Source: Mycolicibacter arupensis (GTDB lineage: Bacteria; Actinomycetota; Actinomycetes; Mycobacteriales; Mycobacteriaceae). From it: 64,000 bases of DNA. This document shows positions 54,095-64,000 of the stretch, in pieces (position 1 is the stretch's first letter; every line of letters begins with the position of its first letter). The position numbers and the translations under genes were made by a program. The stretch is taken from the NCBI RefSeq assembly GCF_002086515.1, contig NZ_MVHH01000019.1, forward strand, positions 1 to 64,000. The letters run 5' to 3'. The notes under the pieces are model-generated. The model was not told the DNA's origin. It searched no databases and saw only the letters and a list, made by a program, of their open reading frames with translations.

Positions 54095-54649
54095 TCACCA
54101 GAGCGGAACGGGCGACTTGCCCAGTGGGAAGTAGCCGGGAAGCTTCTCGCCGGCCAGGCTGCGTTCGATGCGCTTCTGCATTCCGGCGGAGAGTTTGCCG
54201 GCGGTCATCAGATCGAGGTAGAGCTTCTGCACGTGACCGAAGTCGAAGAAGTCACGCTGCCATTCGATGAGCGGCTGCCCGTCTTTGTCGGTGAGCCGAA
54301 ACCAGCTGCCGCCGATCCCGTAGATCTCCGACTGCGCGCCGTCGGCATCGGTCGCGACCTGCTTCCAGAATCCGACGACCTCGCCCTGCTTATCGTCGAT
54401 GATCACCCTCTGGTAGGGGTACTGCCAGTTGTCCAGCCCCTCCATCTCCAGGCCCAGGGCGATGTCGCGGATCTCGTCGATCCCGACGCACATCACGTCT
54501 TCCTTGGGGCCGATGTTCCATCCGTACGTGGCGTCATCGGCGTAGAAGTCCGCCAGCACGCGCCAGTCGCCGGATGCTTCGGCGTCACGATTGGCCTGCA
54601 GCCAACGCTCGACCCATTCTTCGAGTTGTTCGCGGGTAAAAGAGGCCAT
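54095..54649 (-). CDS. SnoaL-like protein (Rv0762c-like)
   Basis: This 184-residue NTF2/SnoaL-fold protein (MASFTREQLEEWVERWLQANRDAE) matches Rv0762c in position and length. It has YADDATYGWNIGPKEDVMCVG and an ending GKLPGYFPLGKSP-type tail. The ATG at 54649 follows the ferredoxin stop closely; a TTG at 54655 is also in frame. The conserved linkage with cyp51 and its ferredoxin suggests a sterol-related function, but no reaction is known. Confidence 0.87.
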   Translation of the reverse strand: MASFTREQLEEWVERWLQANRDAEASGDWRVLADFYADDATYGWNIGPKEDVMCVGIDEIRDIALGLEMEGLDNWQYPYQRVIIDDKQGEVVGFWKQVATDADGAQSEIYGIGGSWFRLTDKDGQPLIEWQRDFFDFGHVQKLYLDLMTAGKLSAGMQKRIERSLAGEKLPGYFPLGKSPVPLW

Positions 54650-54651
54650 GT

Positions 54652-56220
<1,569 letters not shown>

Positions 56221-56224
<4 letters not shown>

Positions 56225-57048
56225 GACGGCATTCCTTCCTCGCCCAGTTGCAGATTCTGGCGGTCGGAGGCGGTGTCGCGCAGCGGCGCTTCGGGCTGCA
56301 CCTCCAGGTCGACGATGTGTGCGCCGCGCGGGGTCTCCGCAACGAACGCAATGGCACGAGCCAGGTCTTGGGGACGCAGGAAGTAGCTGTGCCGGGCCTG
56401 GCCCCACTTCGCCCAGTCTTCGAGCATCGGTCCCACCTGCTCGGCGGTCAGATTCCAGCCCATCTCGGTCATCGTGGGGCCTGGGTGCACGATCGAGGCG
56501 CGCACCCCGGTGCCCTCCAATTCCATGCGCAGGTTGTGCACCATCGCGACGAGCGCCGACTTGGCGGCGCCGTAGGCGCCCATGTGGGGGCGCTGCTGAA
56601 GTGCCACGTCGGACCCGACGAAGATCACGTCGCCGCGCTGGCGCGCGACCATGTCCGGCAGCACCGCGGTGGCCAGCCGGTTCGCGCCGATCAGGTGGAC
56701 CTGGATCTGATCGTTGAACGTCTCGGTGCTGATCTCATGGATGCGACCAGGATTCATGTCGCCGGCACCGGACACCAGCAGCTCAATCTCGCCGAGCGCA
56801 TCGATGCTCTGCGCCACAAAGGATTTCACTGAGTCGGCGTCGGTGACATCCAAACTGAATGCGACGGCTTCGCCACCGTTGCTGCGGATCTTGTCGACCA
56901 GATCGGAGAGCTTGTCGGTGCGCCGGGCACCCAGGGCCACCGGAAAGCCACGGCTCGCCAACTCTTCGGCGGTAGCGGCACCGATTCCCGAAGACGCGCC
57001 CGTGACTATCGCGGGACGGCGAGCGGGGGGTGGGTCGAAACGCGGCAT
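56221..57048 (-). CDS. Short-chain dehydrogenase (Rv0765c-like)
   Basis: This 275-residue SDR has the cofactor motif TGASSGIG and the catalytic pair in YGAAK. It has the subgroup tail RPQDLARAIAFVAETPRGAHIVDLEVQPEAP. It corresponds to Rv0765c between cyp51 and cyp123. It directly follows cyp123 and overlaps the cyp51 start, so all three are translationally linked. A sterol or fatty substrate is likely but unproven. Confidence 0.93.
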
Positions 57049-58275
57049 CTATGCCTCCTTGACGGTGATCGGGAGCTCGGCGAAGCCGCGCACGTTGGAT
57101 GAATGCACCCGTACGGCCTTGGCTTCATCGACCTGGAAGTCGCTGATCCGGGCGAACAGTTCTTCAAGCGCGACACGCGCCTCCATGCGGGCCAGGTGTG
57201 CACCCAGGCAGAAATGCGCGCCGCTGCCGAAACTCAGCAGCTTGGAACCGATGTCACGGCCGATACGGAAGCTGTCGGGGTCTTCGAAGACGCGCTCATC
57301 GCGGTTTCCGGAACCGGGAATCAACAGCATCACCGCGCCGGCGGGGATGGTGGTGTCGTGCAGCGTGTAGTCCTGTGCGACGGTGCGCGCCAGGATCTGA
57401 CTGGGTGTGTCATAGCGCAGCGTCTCCTCGACCCACAGGGGAATCCGGGAGTGGTCGGCATACAGCGGTGTCAACTGGTCGCGATTGCGGTGCCCCCAGT
57501 AGATGGAACTGCCCAGCAGCTTGGTGGTGGTCTCGTTGCCGGCGATCACCATCAGGAACAGGAACGCCAGGATCTCCTGGTCGCCGAGCCGGTCTCCGTC
57601 GATCTCGGTCTCCAGCAGCGCCGAGGTGAGATTGTCGGCCGGTGTCTTCTTGAAGTCGGCGATCATCTCGTTGTAGTAGGTCATCAGGTCCATGGATGCC
57701 TGGATCGCCGACTGCGGGACGTCGGTCACGCCGTCCTCGCGGTGCAGCACACCATCGGCCAGTTCCCGGATGCGTGCCCGGTCGGACTCCGGCACGCCCA
57801 TCAGTTCGGAGATGACGTCCATCGGGAGTTTGCCGGCGAAATCGTTGATGAAATCGAACGAGCACGTGCCATCGGATCCCGGCTGGATCGCGGCGTCCAG
57901 ATGTTGGCGCGCCAGCCGAACCACCTGTGGCTCGAGCTCGCGGATCCGGCGCGGGGTGAAGCCCTTGGACACCAGCGTGCGAAGCCGCAGATGCTGCGGA
58001 TCATCCATGGCCAAGAAGGACATCACCAGTTGGGCGTGCGGACCGCGCGAGACCGGGTCCAGGGAAACCCCGTCACGGTTGGACAGTGCCTCGCTGTTCC
58101 GGAACCCGTGCAGCACATCCTGATGGCGCGAGATCGCCCAGAAGTTCAGTTCCTCGTTCCGGTACACCGGGGCCTCGTCGCGCAGGCGGCGGTAGTACGG
58201 GAACGGGTCCTCGTGGAAGTCGTAGTCGTAGGGGTTGAGGACCGGTGGGTCGGCGTTGACGGTCTGCAGGCTCAT
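57049..58275 (-). CDS. cyp123: Cytochrome P450 CYP123
   Basis: This 408-residue P450 matches CYP123 (Rv0766c): LNPYDYDFHEDPFPYYRRLRDEAPVYRNEE, the I-helix VIAGNETTTKLLG and the haem motif FGSGAHFCLGAHLAR (Cys356). No physiological substrate is established. Its ATG overlaps the TetR stop (ATGA), so the repressor and CYP123 are co-translated. Confidence 0.96.
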   Translation of the reverse strand: MSLQTVNADPPVLNPYDYDFHEDPFPYYRRLRDEAPVYRNEELNFWAISRHQDVLHGFRNSEALSNRDGVSLDPVSRGPHAQLVMSFLAMDDPQHLRLRTLVSKGFTPRRIRELEPQVVRLARQHLDAAIQPGSDGTCSFDFINDFAGKLPMDVISELMGVPESDRARIRELADGVLHREDGVTDVPQSAIQASMDLMTYYNEMIADFKKTPADNLTSALLETEIDGDRLGDQEILAFLFLMVIAGNETTTKLLGSSIYWGHRNRDQLTPLYADHSRIPLWVEETLRYDTPSQILARTVAQDYTLHDTTIPAGAVMLLIPGSGNRDERVFEDPDSFRIGRDIGSKLLSFGSGAHFCLGAHLARMEARVALEELFARISDFQVDEAKAVRVHSSNVRGFAELPITVKEA

Positions 58276-58910
58276 CGTGCTGCTCCTGATTCGAGGATCA
58301 GGCTGACCACGTAGGCCAGTCGATCGGTGATCTGGTGATAGGTGAAGGCGCCGCTGCCGGCGTTGACCAGGGCGCCGAAGAAAGTCATCTCCAGCGCGGC
58401 GACCTTCTGGGCGTCGGCGTCCGGGCCGAAGGCCGAGGTGATGCGCCGATGAATCTCCGCGCCGATCCGGTCACGCACGGCGCGGACCGCAGGGTCGCTG
58501 TTGCCGCTCAGCAGTGCCGCCGTGCAGGCCGCCGCGACTTCGGGCTCGTCGGCGACCACCAGCGCCAGGTGCCGCAGTGCCTGGTTCACCCGGCTGGGCA
58601 TCGGTTCGTTGACGTCGGTGAAGTACGGGACCTGGCGAACCAGATCCAGATACACCTCGGCGATCAGGTGGTTCTTCGAGGAGAAGTAGGTGTAGGCGGT
58701 TGCCGGGGCGACTTTGGCCCGGGCGGCGACCGCTCGGACCGTCAGGTCGGCGTACGACTTTTCTCGAAGCATCTCCACGCCGGCGCGCAGCACCTTGCGG
58801 AAGGTTTCCTCCTGGCGCCGGTTCCGCGTCGCGGGGGCGTCGCCGGGGATGGCGGGACCAGCCGAGGGAGCACTCGTCGATGTGACTGTCGCCACCGAAT
58901 CGCTGGACAC
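58272..58910 (-). CDS. TetR-family transcriptional regulator (Rv0767c-like)
   Basis: This 212-residue TetR repressor has a helix-turn-helix in ADLTVRAVAARAKVAPATAYTYFSSKNHLI (about residues 53-82) after a flexible start. The GTG at 58910 begins inside a perfect palindrome, TGGACACGTGTCCA at 58904-58917, which strongly suggests autorepression. It heads the leftward array of cyp123, an SDR, cyp51 and downstream genes. A near copy of the palindrome lies before the divergent aldA, so both arrays may share control. The ligand is unknown. Confidence 0.9.
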   Translation of the reverse strand: MSSDSVATVTSTSAPSAGPAIPGDAPATRNRRQEETFRKVLRAGVEMLREKSYADLTVRAVAARAKVAPATAYTYFSSKNHLIAEVYLDLVRQVPYFTDVNEPMPSRVNQALRHLALVVADEPEVAAACTAALLSGNSDPAVRAVRDRIGAEIHRRITSAFGPDADAQKVAALEMTFFGALVNAGSGAFTYHQITDRLAYVVSLILESGAAR

Positions 58911-58917
58911 GTGTCCA
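58904..58917. promoter_or_regulatory. Palindromic operator candidate over the TetR start codon
   Basis: TGGACACGTGTCCA is a perfect 14-bp palindrome that includes the TetR gene GTG start (58908-58910). Its location fits a self-repression operator. Confidence 0.65.
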
Positions 58918-59027
58918 ACGTAGCGGAAGGTCGATTTGTTAGGCAAGTCCACTGGGAAACAAGGGATTAAGGGCAAGAGGGTTGCGGCTTCGTCGACTCT
59001 CAGTCTAGGGTTCGACGGGGTAATAAC

Positions 59028-59039
59028 GGACATGTGTCC
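59028..59039. promoter_or_regulatory. Second operator-like palindrome before aldA
   Basis: GGACATGTGTCC has the same GGACA/TGTCC arms as the site at 58904-58917 with one central change. It lies 56 bases before the aldA start, giving the repressor a possible site on the divergent side. Confidence 0.55.
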
Positions 59040-59094
59040 ATTTTCGCAGTGTTCTTCACCCCGGGGAGCCGCGACCAAGCTGTGGGAGTGATTG

Positions 59095-60564
59095 ATGGCG
59101 TTACTGGCCGATGGAGTGAGCCGGCTGCTCATCGACGGCAAGCTGACTTCGGGCGGGGCCGGTGCGTTCGTCACCGTCAACCCCGCCACCGAGGAGGTTC
59201 TCGGTGAGGCGGCCGATGCCGATGCCGCCGACATGGATCGCGCAATCGGCGCGGCGCGGCGGGCCTTCGACGAGACCGACTGGTCGACCAACACCGAACT
59301 GCGGGTGCGGTGCGTGCGGCAGTTGCGTGACGCGATGCGCGAACACGTCGAGGAACTGCGCGACCTGACGATCGCCGACGTGGGCGCGCCCCGGATGCTG
59401 ACCGCAGGTGCGCAGCTGGAAGGTCCAATCGCCGACCTCAGTTTCGCCGCCGACACCGCCGAAGGCTACGAATGGACGCAAGACCTCGGCCAGGCCAGCC
59501 CGCTCGGTATCCCGACGCGGCGATCCGTGGTGCGCGAAGCCGTCGGCGTCGTCGGGGCCATCACCCCGTGGAACTTTCCGCATCAGATCAACCTGGCCAA
59601 GCTGGGCCCGGCGTTGGCCGCCGGCAACACCGTCGTGCTCAAACCCGCACCCGACACCCCTTGGGTCGCGGCGGTGCTCGGTGAGCTGATCGCCGAGCAC
59701 ACCGATATCCCGGCGGGTGTGGTCAACATCGTCACCTCCACCGACCACGCGCTGGGCGCCATGCTGGCAAAAGACCCTCGGGTGGACATGGTGTCGTTCA
59801 CCGGGTCGACGGCCACCGGCCGCAGCGTGATGGCCGACGCGGCCGCCACCATCAAGAAGGTGTTCCTGGAGCTGGGCGGAAAGTCCGCCTTCGTGGTGCT
59901 CGATGACGCCGACCTGGCCGCAGCCTGCTCGGTCGCGGGATTCTCGGCCTGCGTGCACGCCGGGCAGGGCTGTGCGATCACCACGCGGCTGGTGGTGCCG
60001 CGGGCACGCTACGACGAGGCGGTCGCCATCGCGGCCGGCACCATGGGCTCGATCAAACCCGGCGACCCGTCCAAGCCCGGCACCGTCTGCGGCCCGGTGA
60101 TCTCGGCGCGCCAACGTGACCGAGTGCAGAGCTACCTGGATCTGGCGATCACCGAGGGCGGCAGTTTCGCCTGCGGCGGCGGTCGCCCCGCCGACCAGCC
60201 TGCCGGTTTCTTCATCGAACCCACCGTGATCGCCGGACTGACGAACGACGCTCGGGTGGCCCGCGAGGAGATCTTTGGTCCGGTGCTGACTGTGATCGCC
60301 CACGACGGCGACGACGACGCGGTGCGCATCGCCAACGACTCGCCCTACGGCTTGTCGGCCACCGTCTACGGTGCCGACTCCCAGCGGGCGGCGGGTGTCG
60401 CGGCCCGGCTGCGGGCCGGCACCGTCAACGTCAACGGAGGCGTTTGGTATTCCGCGGACGTGCCATTCGGCGGGTACAAGCAGTCCGGCATCGGCCGGGA
60501 GATGGGCACCGCCGGTTTCGAGGAGTACCTGGAAATCAAAGCCATTGCCACAGCGGCGAACTAA
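59095..60564 (+). CDS. aldA: NAD-dependent aldehyde dehydrogenase AldA
   Basis: This 489-residue aldehyde dehydrogenase matches AldA (Rv0768). The catalytic glutamate is in ELGGKSAFV and the nucleophilic cysteine in HAGQGCAITTR, with FTGSTATGRSV at the cofactor site. The ATG at 59095 after GGGAG is preferred to the TTG at 59092. It begins the rightward array with an SDR, a hydroxyisobutyrate dehydrogenase-like gene and a CMD gene. Substrates in this pathway are unknown, but the set looks like oxidation of an alcohol or aldehyde to an acid. Confidence 0.95.
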   Translation: MALLADGVSRLLIDGKLTSGGAGAFVTVNPATEEVLGEAADADAADMDRAIGAARRAFDETDWSTNTELRVRCVRQLRDAMREHVEELRDLTIADVGAPRMLTAGAQLEGPIADLSFAADTAEGYEWTQDLGQASPLGIPTRRSVVREAVGVVGAITPWNFPHQINLAKLGPALAAGNTVVLKPAPDTPWVAAVLGELIAEHTDIPAGVVNIVTSTDHALGAMLAKDPRVDMVSFTGSTATGRSVMADAAATIKKVFLELGGKSAFVVLDDADLAAACSVAGFSACVHAGQGCAITTRLVVPRARYDEAVAIAAGTMGSIKPGDPSKPGTVCGPVISARQRDRVQSYLDLAITEGGSFACGGGRPADQPAGFFIEPTVIAGLTNDARVAREEIFGPVLTVIAHDGDDDAVRIANDSPYGLSATVYGADSQRAAGVAARLRAGTVNVNGGVWYSADVPFGGYKQSGIGREMGTAGFEEYLEIKAIATAAN

Positions 60565-60589
60565 GCACAGCTGAACGAGGGAGAAGCAC

Positions 60590-61342
60590 ATGGGTCAATT
60601 CGAGGGCAAGGTCGCAATCGTCACCGGATCCGGTGGCGGGATCGGGCAGGCGTACGCCCAAGCCCTGGCCGCCGACGGTGCCGCGGTGGTGGTTGCCGAC
60701 ATCAACGTCGACGGCGCGAAGACGGTGGCCGACCAGATCGTCGCCGACGGCGGCAAAGCGGTCGCGGTGCGCGTCGACGTCTCGGACATGGAGTCTGCAC
60801 AGGCGATGGCCGATGCGGCGGTGGCCGAGTTCGGCGGGATCGACTACCTGGTCAACAACGCTGCGATCTTCGGCGGCATGAAGCTCGACGGCCTGCTCAC
60901 GGTGCCGTGGGACTACTACGAGAAGTTCATGCGGGTCAATCTGGACGGTGCGCTGATCTGCACGCGTGCGGTCTACGAGCACATGGCTAAGCGTGGTGGG
61001 GGCGCTATCGTCAACCAATCATCCACTGCGGCATGGGTTTACTCGAACTTCTATGGACTGGCCAAGGTCGGGGTCAACGGCCTGACTCAGCAGCTCTCCC
61101 GCGAGCTGGGCTGGCGCAACATCCGGATCAACGCGATCGCCCCCGGCCCGATCGACACCGAGGCCAACCGGGTCACCACCCCGCAGGCCATCGTCAAGCA
61201 GATGGTGCAGCAACTTCCGCTGGCCCGCATGGGCACCCCGGAGGATCTCGTCCCGATGTGTCTTTTCCTGCTGTCGGACCAGGCGTCGTGGATCACCGGA
61301 CAGATCTTCAACGTCGACGGCGGACAGATCATCCGCTCATGA
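60590..61342 (+). CDS. Short-chain dehydrogenase (Rv0769-like)
   Basis: This 250-residue SDR has TGSGGGIG at the cofactor site, NNAAIFGG and the catalytic YGLAK. It ends ASWITGQIFNVDGGQIIRS. It matches Rv0769 downstream of aldA. Its stop overlaps the next ATG (ATGA). The start follows a GGGAGAAG site. Confidence 0.95.
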   Translation: MGQFEGKVAIVTGSGGGIGQAYAQALAADGAAVVVADINVDGAKTVADQIVADGGKAVAVRVDVSDMESAQAMADAAVAEFGGIDYLVNNAAIFGGMKLDGLLTVPWDYYEKFMRVNLDGALICTRAVYEHMAKRGGGAIVNQSSTAAWVYSNFYGLAKVGVNGLTQQLSRELGWRNIRINAIAPGPIDTEANRVTTPQAIVKQMVQQLPLARMGTPEDLVPMCLFLLSDQASWITGQIFNVDGGQIIRS

Positions 61343-62205
61343 GCGGCGCGGAGGAACAGCCCCGCATCGGGTATATCGGCCTCGGCAACATGGGTGCGCC
61401 GATGGCCAAGCGCTTGGTCGAGTGGCCCGGTGGGCTAACAATTTTCGACCTGCGAACCGAGGCGATGACCCCCCTGGCAGAAGCCGGCGCGAATGTCGCC
61501 GGCAGTGTCGCCGAGGTCGGCGCGAACGCCGACATCATCAGCATCACGGTGCTCGATGATGCCCAGGTGCGCCAGGTGATCGCCGAACTGGTGCCCACCG
61601 CCAAGCCTGGCACCGTCATCGCGATCCACTCGACGATCGCCGACACCACCGCCGCTGAACTGGCCGCCGAACTCAAGCACCACGACCTCCATGTCGTGGA
61701 CGCACCGGTCAGCGGCGGCGCCGGGGCGGCCGAAAAAGGCCAACTGGCAACCATGGTCGGTGCCGATCGCGCGGTCTACGAACAGATCAAGCCGGCGTTC
61801 AAGCAGTGGGCATCGTTGGTGATCCACGCCGGCGAGCCGGGAGCCGGAACCCGAATGAAGCTGGCGCGCAACATGTTGACCTTCACCGGCTATGCCGCGG
61901 CAGGCGAAGCCATGAGACTGGCCGAGGCGGCCGGACTCGACCTGCAGGCGCTGGGCCGGGTGGTGCGTCATACCGACGCCCTCACCGGCGGACCTGGAGT
62001 GATCATGTTGCTCGAGTCGACCGCCCCGATGGGGCCGGACCACTTCCTGCGCGACGCCTTCACCCACACCCGCGGGCTCGGAGAGAAGGACCTTCGGCTC
62101 GCACTGGGGCTGGGGGAGGCGACCGGGGTCGACCTGCCGTTGGCGCAGATCGCCCTGGACCATCTCGGCGCCGCTCTGGGCGTGCCACACACCACTGCCG
62201 ACTAG
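61339..62205 (+). CDS. 3-hydroxyisobutyrate dehydrogenase family protein (Rv0770-like)
   Basis: This 288-residue beta-hydroxyacid dehydrogenase has GYIGLGNMG at the N-terminal Rossmann site, DAPVSGGAGAAEKGQL for substrate binding and the catalytic-lysine segment RMKLARNML. It matches Rv0770. It is coupled to the SDR upstream. The real substrate is unknown. Confidence 0.94.
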   Translation: MSGAEEQPRIGYIGLGNMGAPMAKRLVEWPGGLTIFDLRTEAMTPLAEAGANVAGSVAEVGANADIISITVLDDAQVRQVIAELVPTAKPGTVIAIHSTIADTTAAELAAELKHHDLHVVDAPVSGGAGAAEKGQLATMVGADRAVYEQIKPAFKQWASLVIHAGEPGAGTRMKLARNMLTFTGYAAAGEAMRLAEAAGLDLQALGRVVRHTDALTGGPGVIMLLESTAPMGPDHFLRDAFTHTRGLGEKDLRLALGLGEATGVDLPLAQIALDHLGAALGVPHTTAD

Positions 62206-62215
62206 GAGAGATCTG

Positions 62216-62641
62216 ATGGACGAACTGCGCCGTACCGGGCTGGCCAAGATGAATGAGGTCTACGCCTGGGACATGCCCGACATGCCCGGTGAGTTCTTCG
62301 CCCTCACCGCCGACCACCTCTTCGGCCGCATCTGGTCGCGCCCCGGCCTTTCGATGCGCGACAAGCGGCTGATGACGTTGTCGGTGGTCACTGCGCTGGG
62401 CGAGAAGGATCTGGCGGAGATTCAAGTCAACGCCGCCCTACACAACGGCGAGATGACCGAGAACGAGCTGCGTGAGATGGCCATCTTCATCACTCACTAC
62501 GTGGGCTTCCCGCGGGGGTCGGGGCTCAACTCCGTGGTGGAGAAGGTGATCGCCAAGCGGAGCAAAGCCGCAGCTGCGGGCAAGACCGAAGACAAGAAGG
62601 CCAACGCGGCGGCCGTGCTGGATCAGCAGAAGGGCGAGTGA
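62216..62641 (+). CDS. Carboxymuconolactone decarboxylase family protein (Rv0771-like)
   Basis: This 141-residue CMD-family protein matches Rv0771, with MRDKRLMTLSVVTALGEKDLAEIQVNAALHNG and a lysine/alanine-rich tail. The AhpD-type CxxC pair is absent, so it is unlikely to be a peroxidase partner. It may act on a lactone in a ring-cleavage-like step. It follows the preceding gene by 10 bases after GGAGAG. Confidence 0.93.
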   Translation: MDELRRTGLAKMNEVYAWDMPDMPGEFFALTADHLFGRIWSRPGLSMRDKRLMTLSVVTALGEKDLAEIQVNAALHNGEMTENELREMAIFITHYVGFPRGSGLNSVVEKVIAKRSKAAAAGKTEDKKANAAAVLDQQKGE

Positions 62642-63513
62642 CCGACACCGTGCTCGCCGGCCGGGCGGCCGTCGTGGTCGGAGGCAGCCGCGGCATCGGG
62701 CGGGCAGTGGCGCAACTGCTGGCGGCGTGCGGCGCCGGGGTGGTGATCAACGGCCGAGACCCCGAAGCGGTGGTTGAAACAACCGAAGGAATCGTCGCAT
62801 CGGGCGGGCGGGCCATCGGACTGGCCGGTGCGGCACACGTCGAGACCACTGCCGTGGCGCTGATCCAGGCCTGTCGCGAGGAGTACGGCAGCGTCGACGT
62901 GTTGATCAACTGCGCCGGTATCGCCGAGCCGGCCGGTTCCTCGATCCTTTCGGTCTCCAGCGCACAATTCAACGAACTGATCGATGCCCACCTCGGTACG
63001 GTTTTTCACACGTGCCGGGCGGCCGCGCCGATCATGGTCGAGCAACGCCGGGGATCGATCATCAACAGCGGCTCGGTGGCCTTCCTCGGGAACTACGGCG
63101 GCACCGGCTACCCCGCGGGCAAAGGTGCGATCAACGGGCTGACCGGAGCGATCGCCGCCGAGCTTGCGGCCTACGGCGTGCGGGCCAACGTCGTGTGCCC
63201 CGGCGCGAAAACGAGGCTTTCCACCGGCGATGACTATGAGCAGCAGATTCGTGAACTGCACGCGCGCGGCCTGCTCGATGAGGTGACCATGCGAGCGTCA
63301 CTGGACCCTGCTCCCGCCAGCTACGTCGCGCCGCTCTACGCCTACTTGGCCAGCGATATGGCCGCAGACGTGACCGGTTCGGTCTTTCTGGCATCGGGTG
63401 GGTTCGTCGGTCGCTTTGAGCGTCCCGTTCCCTCGGTGCTGGGCTACCGCGATCATCACGCGTGCCCGCCGTGGTCCATTCCGGAACTGCATTCCCTGGT
63501 TGCTCGCGACTGA
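62638..63513 (+). CDS. Short-chain dehydrogenase
   Basis: This 291-residue SDR starts at the GTG at 62638, which overlaps the CMD stop (GTGA). It has GGSRGIGR at the cofactor site and the catalytic pair in GYPAGKGA. Its tail (RFERPVPSVLGYRDHHACPPWSIPEL) is longer than usual. It ends the rightward array. In M. tuberculosis the CMD gene is followed by purD, so this gene is an addition. The substrate is unknown. Confidence 0.88.
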   Translation: MTDTVLAGRAAVVVGGSRGIGRAVAQLLAACGAGVVINGRDPEAVVETTEGIVASGGRAIGLAGAAHVETTAVALIQACREEYGSVDVLINCAGIAEPAGSSILSVSSAQFNELIDAHLGTVFHTCRAAAPIMVEQRRGSIINSGSVAFLGNYGGTGYPAGKGAINGLTGAIAAELAAYGVRANVVCPGAKTRLSTGDDYEQQIRELHARGLLDEVTMRASLDPAPASYVAPLYAYLASDMAADVTGSVFLASGGFVGRFERPVPSVLGYRDHHACPPWSIPELHSLVARD

Positions 63514-64000
63514 ACCGGTCGTTATCTCGACGGGAAGCGCACGCGGCCGGGACGGATCTGTACAGCTGATCGGTTGTGGCCGGCCCGCGCCACCGATCTG
63601 AGAGCCGAGTGTGCGGGCTGCGCGCCGTGCTAGTGGCTCGCTACGGGTTGCCCGCTCGGCTCGCTCGCGGGCCTCCGAGAACAGCCCTTGCGTCAGTGCG
63701 AGCCCGAGTGCAGCGCCGACGGAAAAAACTCCGGGGTACGGGCGGGCCTGACACCCGGTCGTCGGCGCTGACATCTGGGTCTCGGGGACTTGGCGGATTC
63801 GCCGGACACCTGCCCATTACCTAACCGAAATCTAGGCATCCCTTAGGGAGGCTATGGGAAAAATCACTCCACTAGTTGCCTGTGGTGGACGTCATAGTTT
63901 AAGTAAACGCGACCAGGCAATATTTAGCAGGTTTTAACACGATCTGTCTACTAAGCGAAACTTCTCTCCAAATTCGAGTTGATGAGTCGTCCTACCGGTC
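63514..64000. other. Right-end intergenic region with an AT-richer tract
   Basis: No convincing gene lies after the SDR stop. Small frames between 63576 and 63824 lack ribosome sites and domain-like sequence. From about 63820 the sequence becomes noticeably AT-richer (for example CATAGTTTAAGTAAACG), which suggests a promoter or the edge of a differently composed segment. A 27-codon ORF at 63854-63937 is present but has only two bases between GGAGG and ATG. Confidence 0.45.

Noticed and set aside
63854..63937. A 27-codon plus-strand ORF
   Set aside because: GGAGG is only two bases from the ATG, and the peptide has no recognisable feature.

Overview
The window is high-GC actinobacterial DNA and almost certainly mycobacterial. 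It carries the complete mce4 cholesterol-import operon with its flanking steroid-catabolism genes, the PhoP/PhoR two-component system, and the CYP51/CYP123 locus. Many protein sequences match the M. tuberculosis orthologues closely and in conserved order (Rv3519 to Rv3489 in the first part, Rv0756c to Rv0771 in the last part). Those two blocks are far apart in M. tuberculosis but lie about 9 kb apart here, and several genes are absent from the M. tuberculosis versions. This points to a non-tuberculous mycobacterium. The species cannot be named from the sequence alone.

Layout. 56-6581: steroid side-chain genes (Rv3519-like, cyp142, echA19, fadD19) with a nuclease-like gene and an NAD-dependent epimerase between them. 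6646-11922: a wax ester synthase/DGAT, gabD2, a secreted serine hydrolase and two secreted proteins of unknown role. 12074-16699: a lasso-peptide gene cluster, made up of an ABC exporter, a 56-residue precursor at 13989-14159, a cyclase, and a fused leader-binding/protease protein. 17024-23305: a secreted ricin-like protein, fadD17, fadE27, fadE26, fdxD and hsd4A. 23542-34367: yrbE4AB, mce4A-F, mas4AB and an Rv3491-like secreted protein. 34387-44667: otsA with a small partner, a crotonase, three oxidoreductases, phosphoenolpyruvate carboxylase, a broken lipase gene and a meta-cleavage-type hydrolase. 44792-49491: tRNA-Thr(UGU), an HNH endonuclease, a ten-repeat protein, phoPR, and HIT and YceI proteins. 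49618-63513: two divergent arrays around a TetR repressor. The leftward array holds cyp123, an SDR, cyp51, a ferredoxin and a SnoaL protein, followed by a DapB-like gene, a FabG3-like SDR, a CYP125-like P450 and adhB. The rightward array holds aldA, an SDR, a 3-hydroxyisobutyrate dehydrogenase-like gene, a CMD-family gene and a second SDR. 63514-64000 has no convincing gene.

How the genes work together. Mce4 and YrbE4 import sterol. CYP142 oxidises the side-chain terminus, FadD19 and FadD17 are acyl-CoA ligases, FadE26/FadE27 dehydrogenate the CoA esters, and EchA19 and Hsd4A continue beta-oxidation. Four matches or near-matches to the KstR operator (TnnAACnnGTTnnA) sit at the expected promoters and tie these genes into one cholesterol regulon. 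PhoPR adds a global virulence/pH regulator with PhoP-box-like repeats upstream. A perfect 14-bp palindrome over the TetR start codon, with a near copy before aldA, suggests that one repressor controls both divergent arrays.

The most novel item is the lasso-peptide cluster. Its precursor is too short for routine gene calling. It has a YxxP leader motif, Thr at -2, Gly at core position 1 and Asp at core position 8, followed by an unusually long tail. The leader-binding domain and protease are fused, and the gene order is B-C-A with a convergent exporter.
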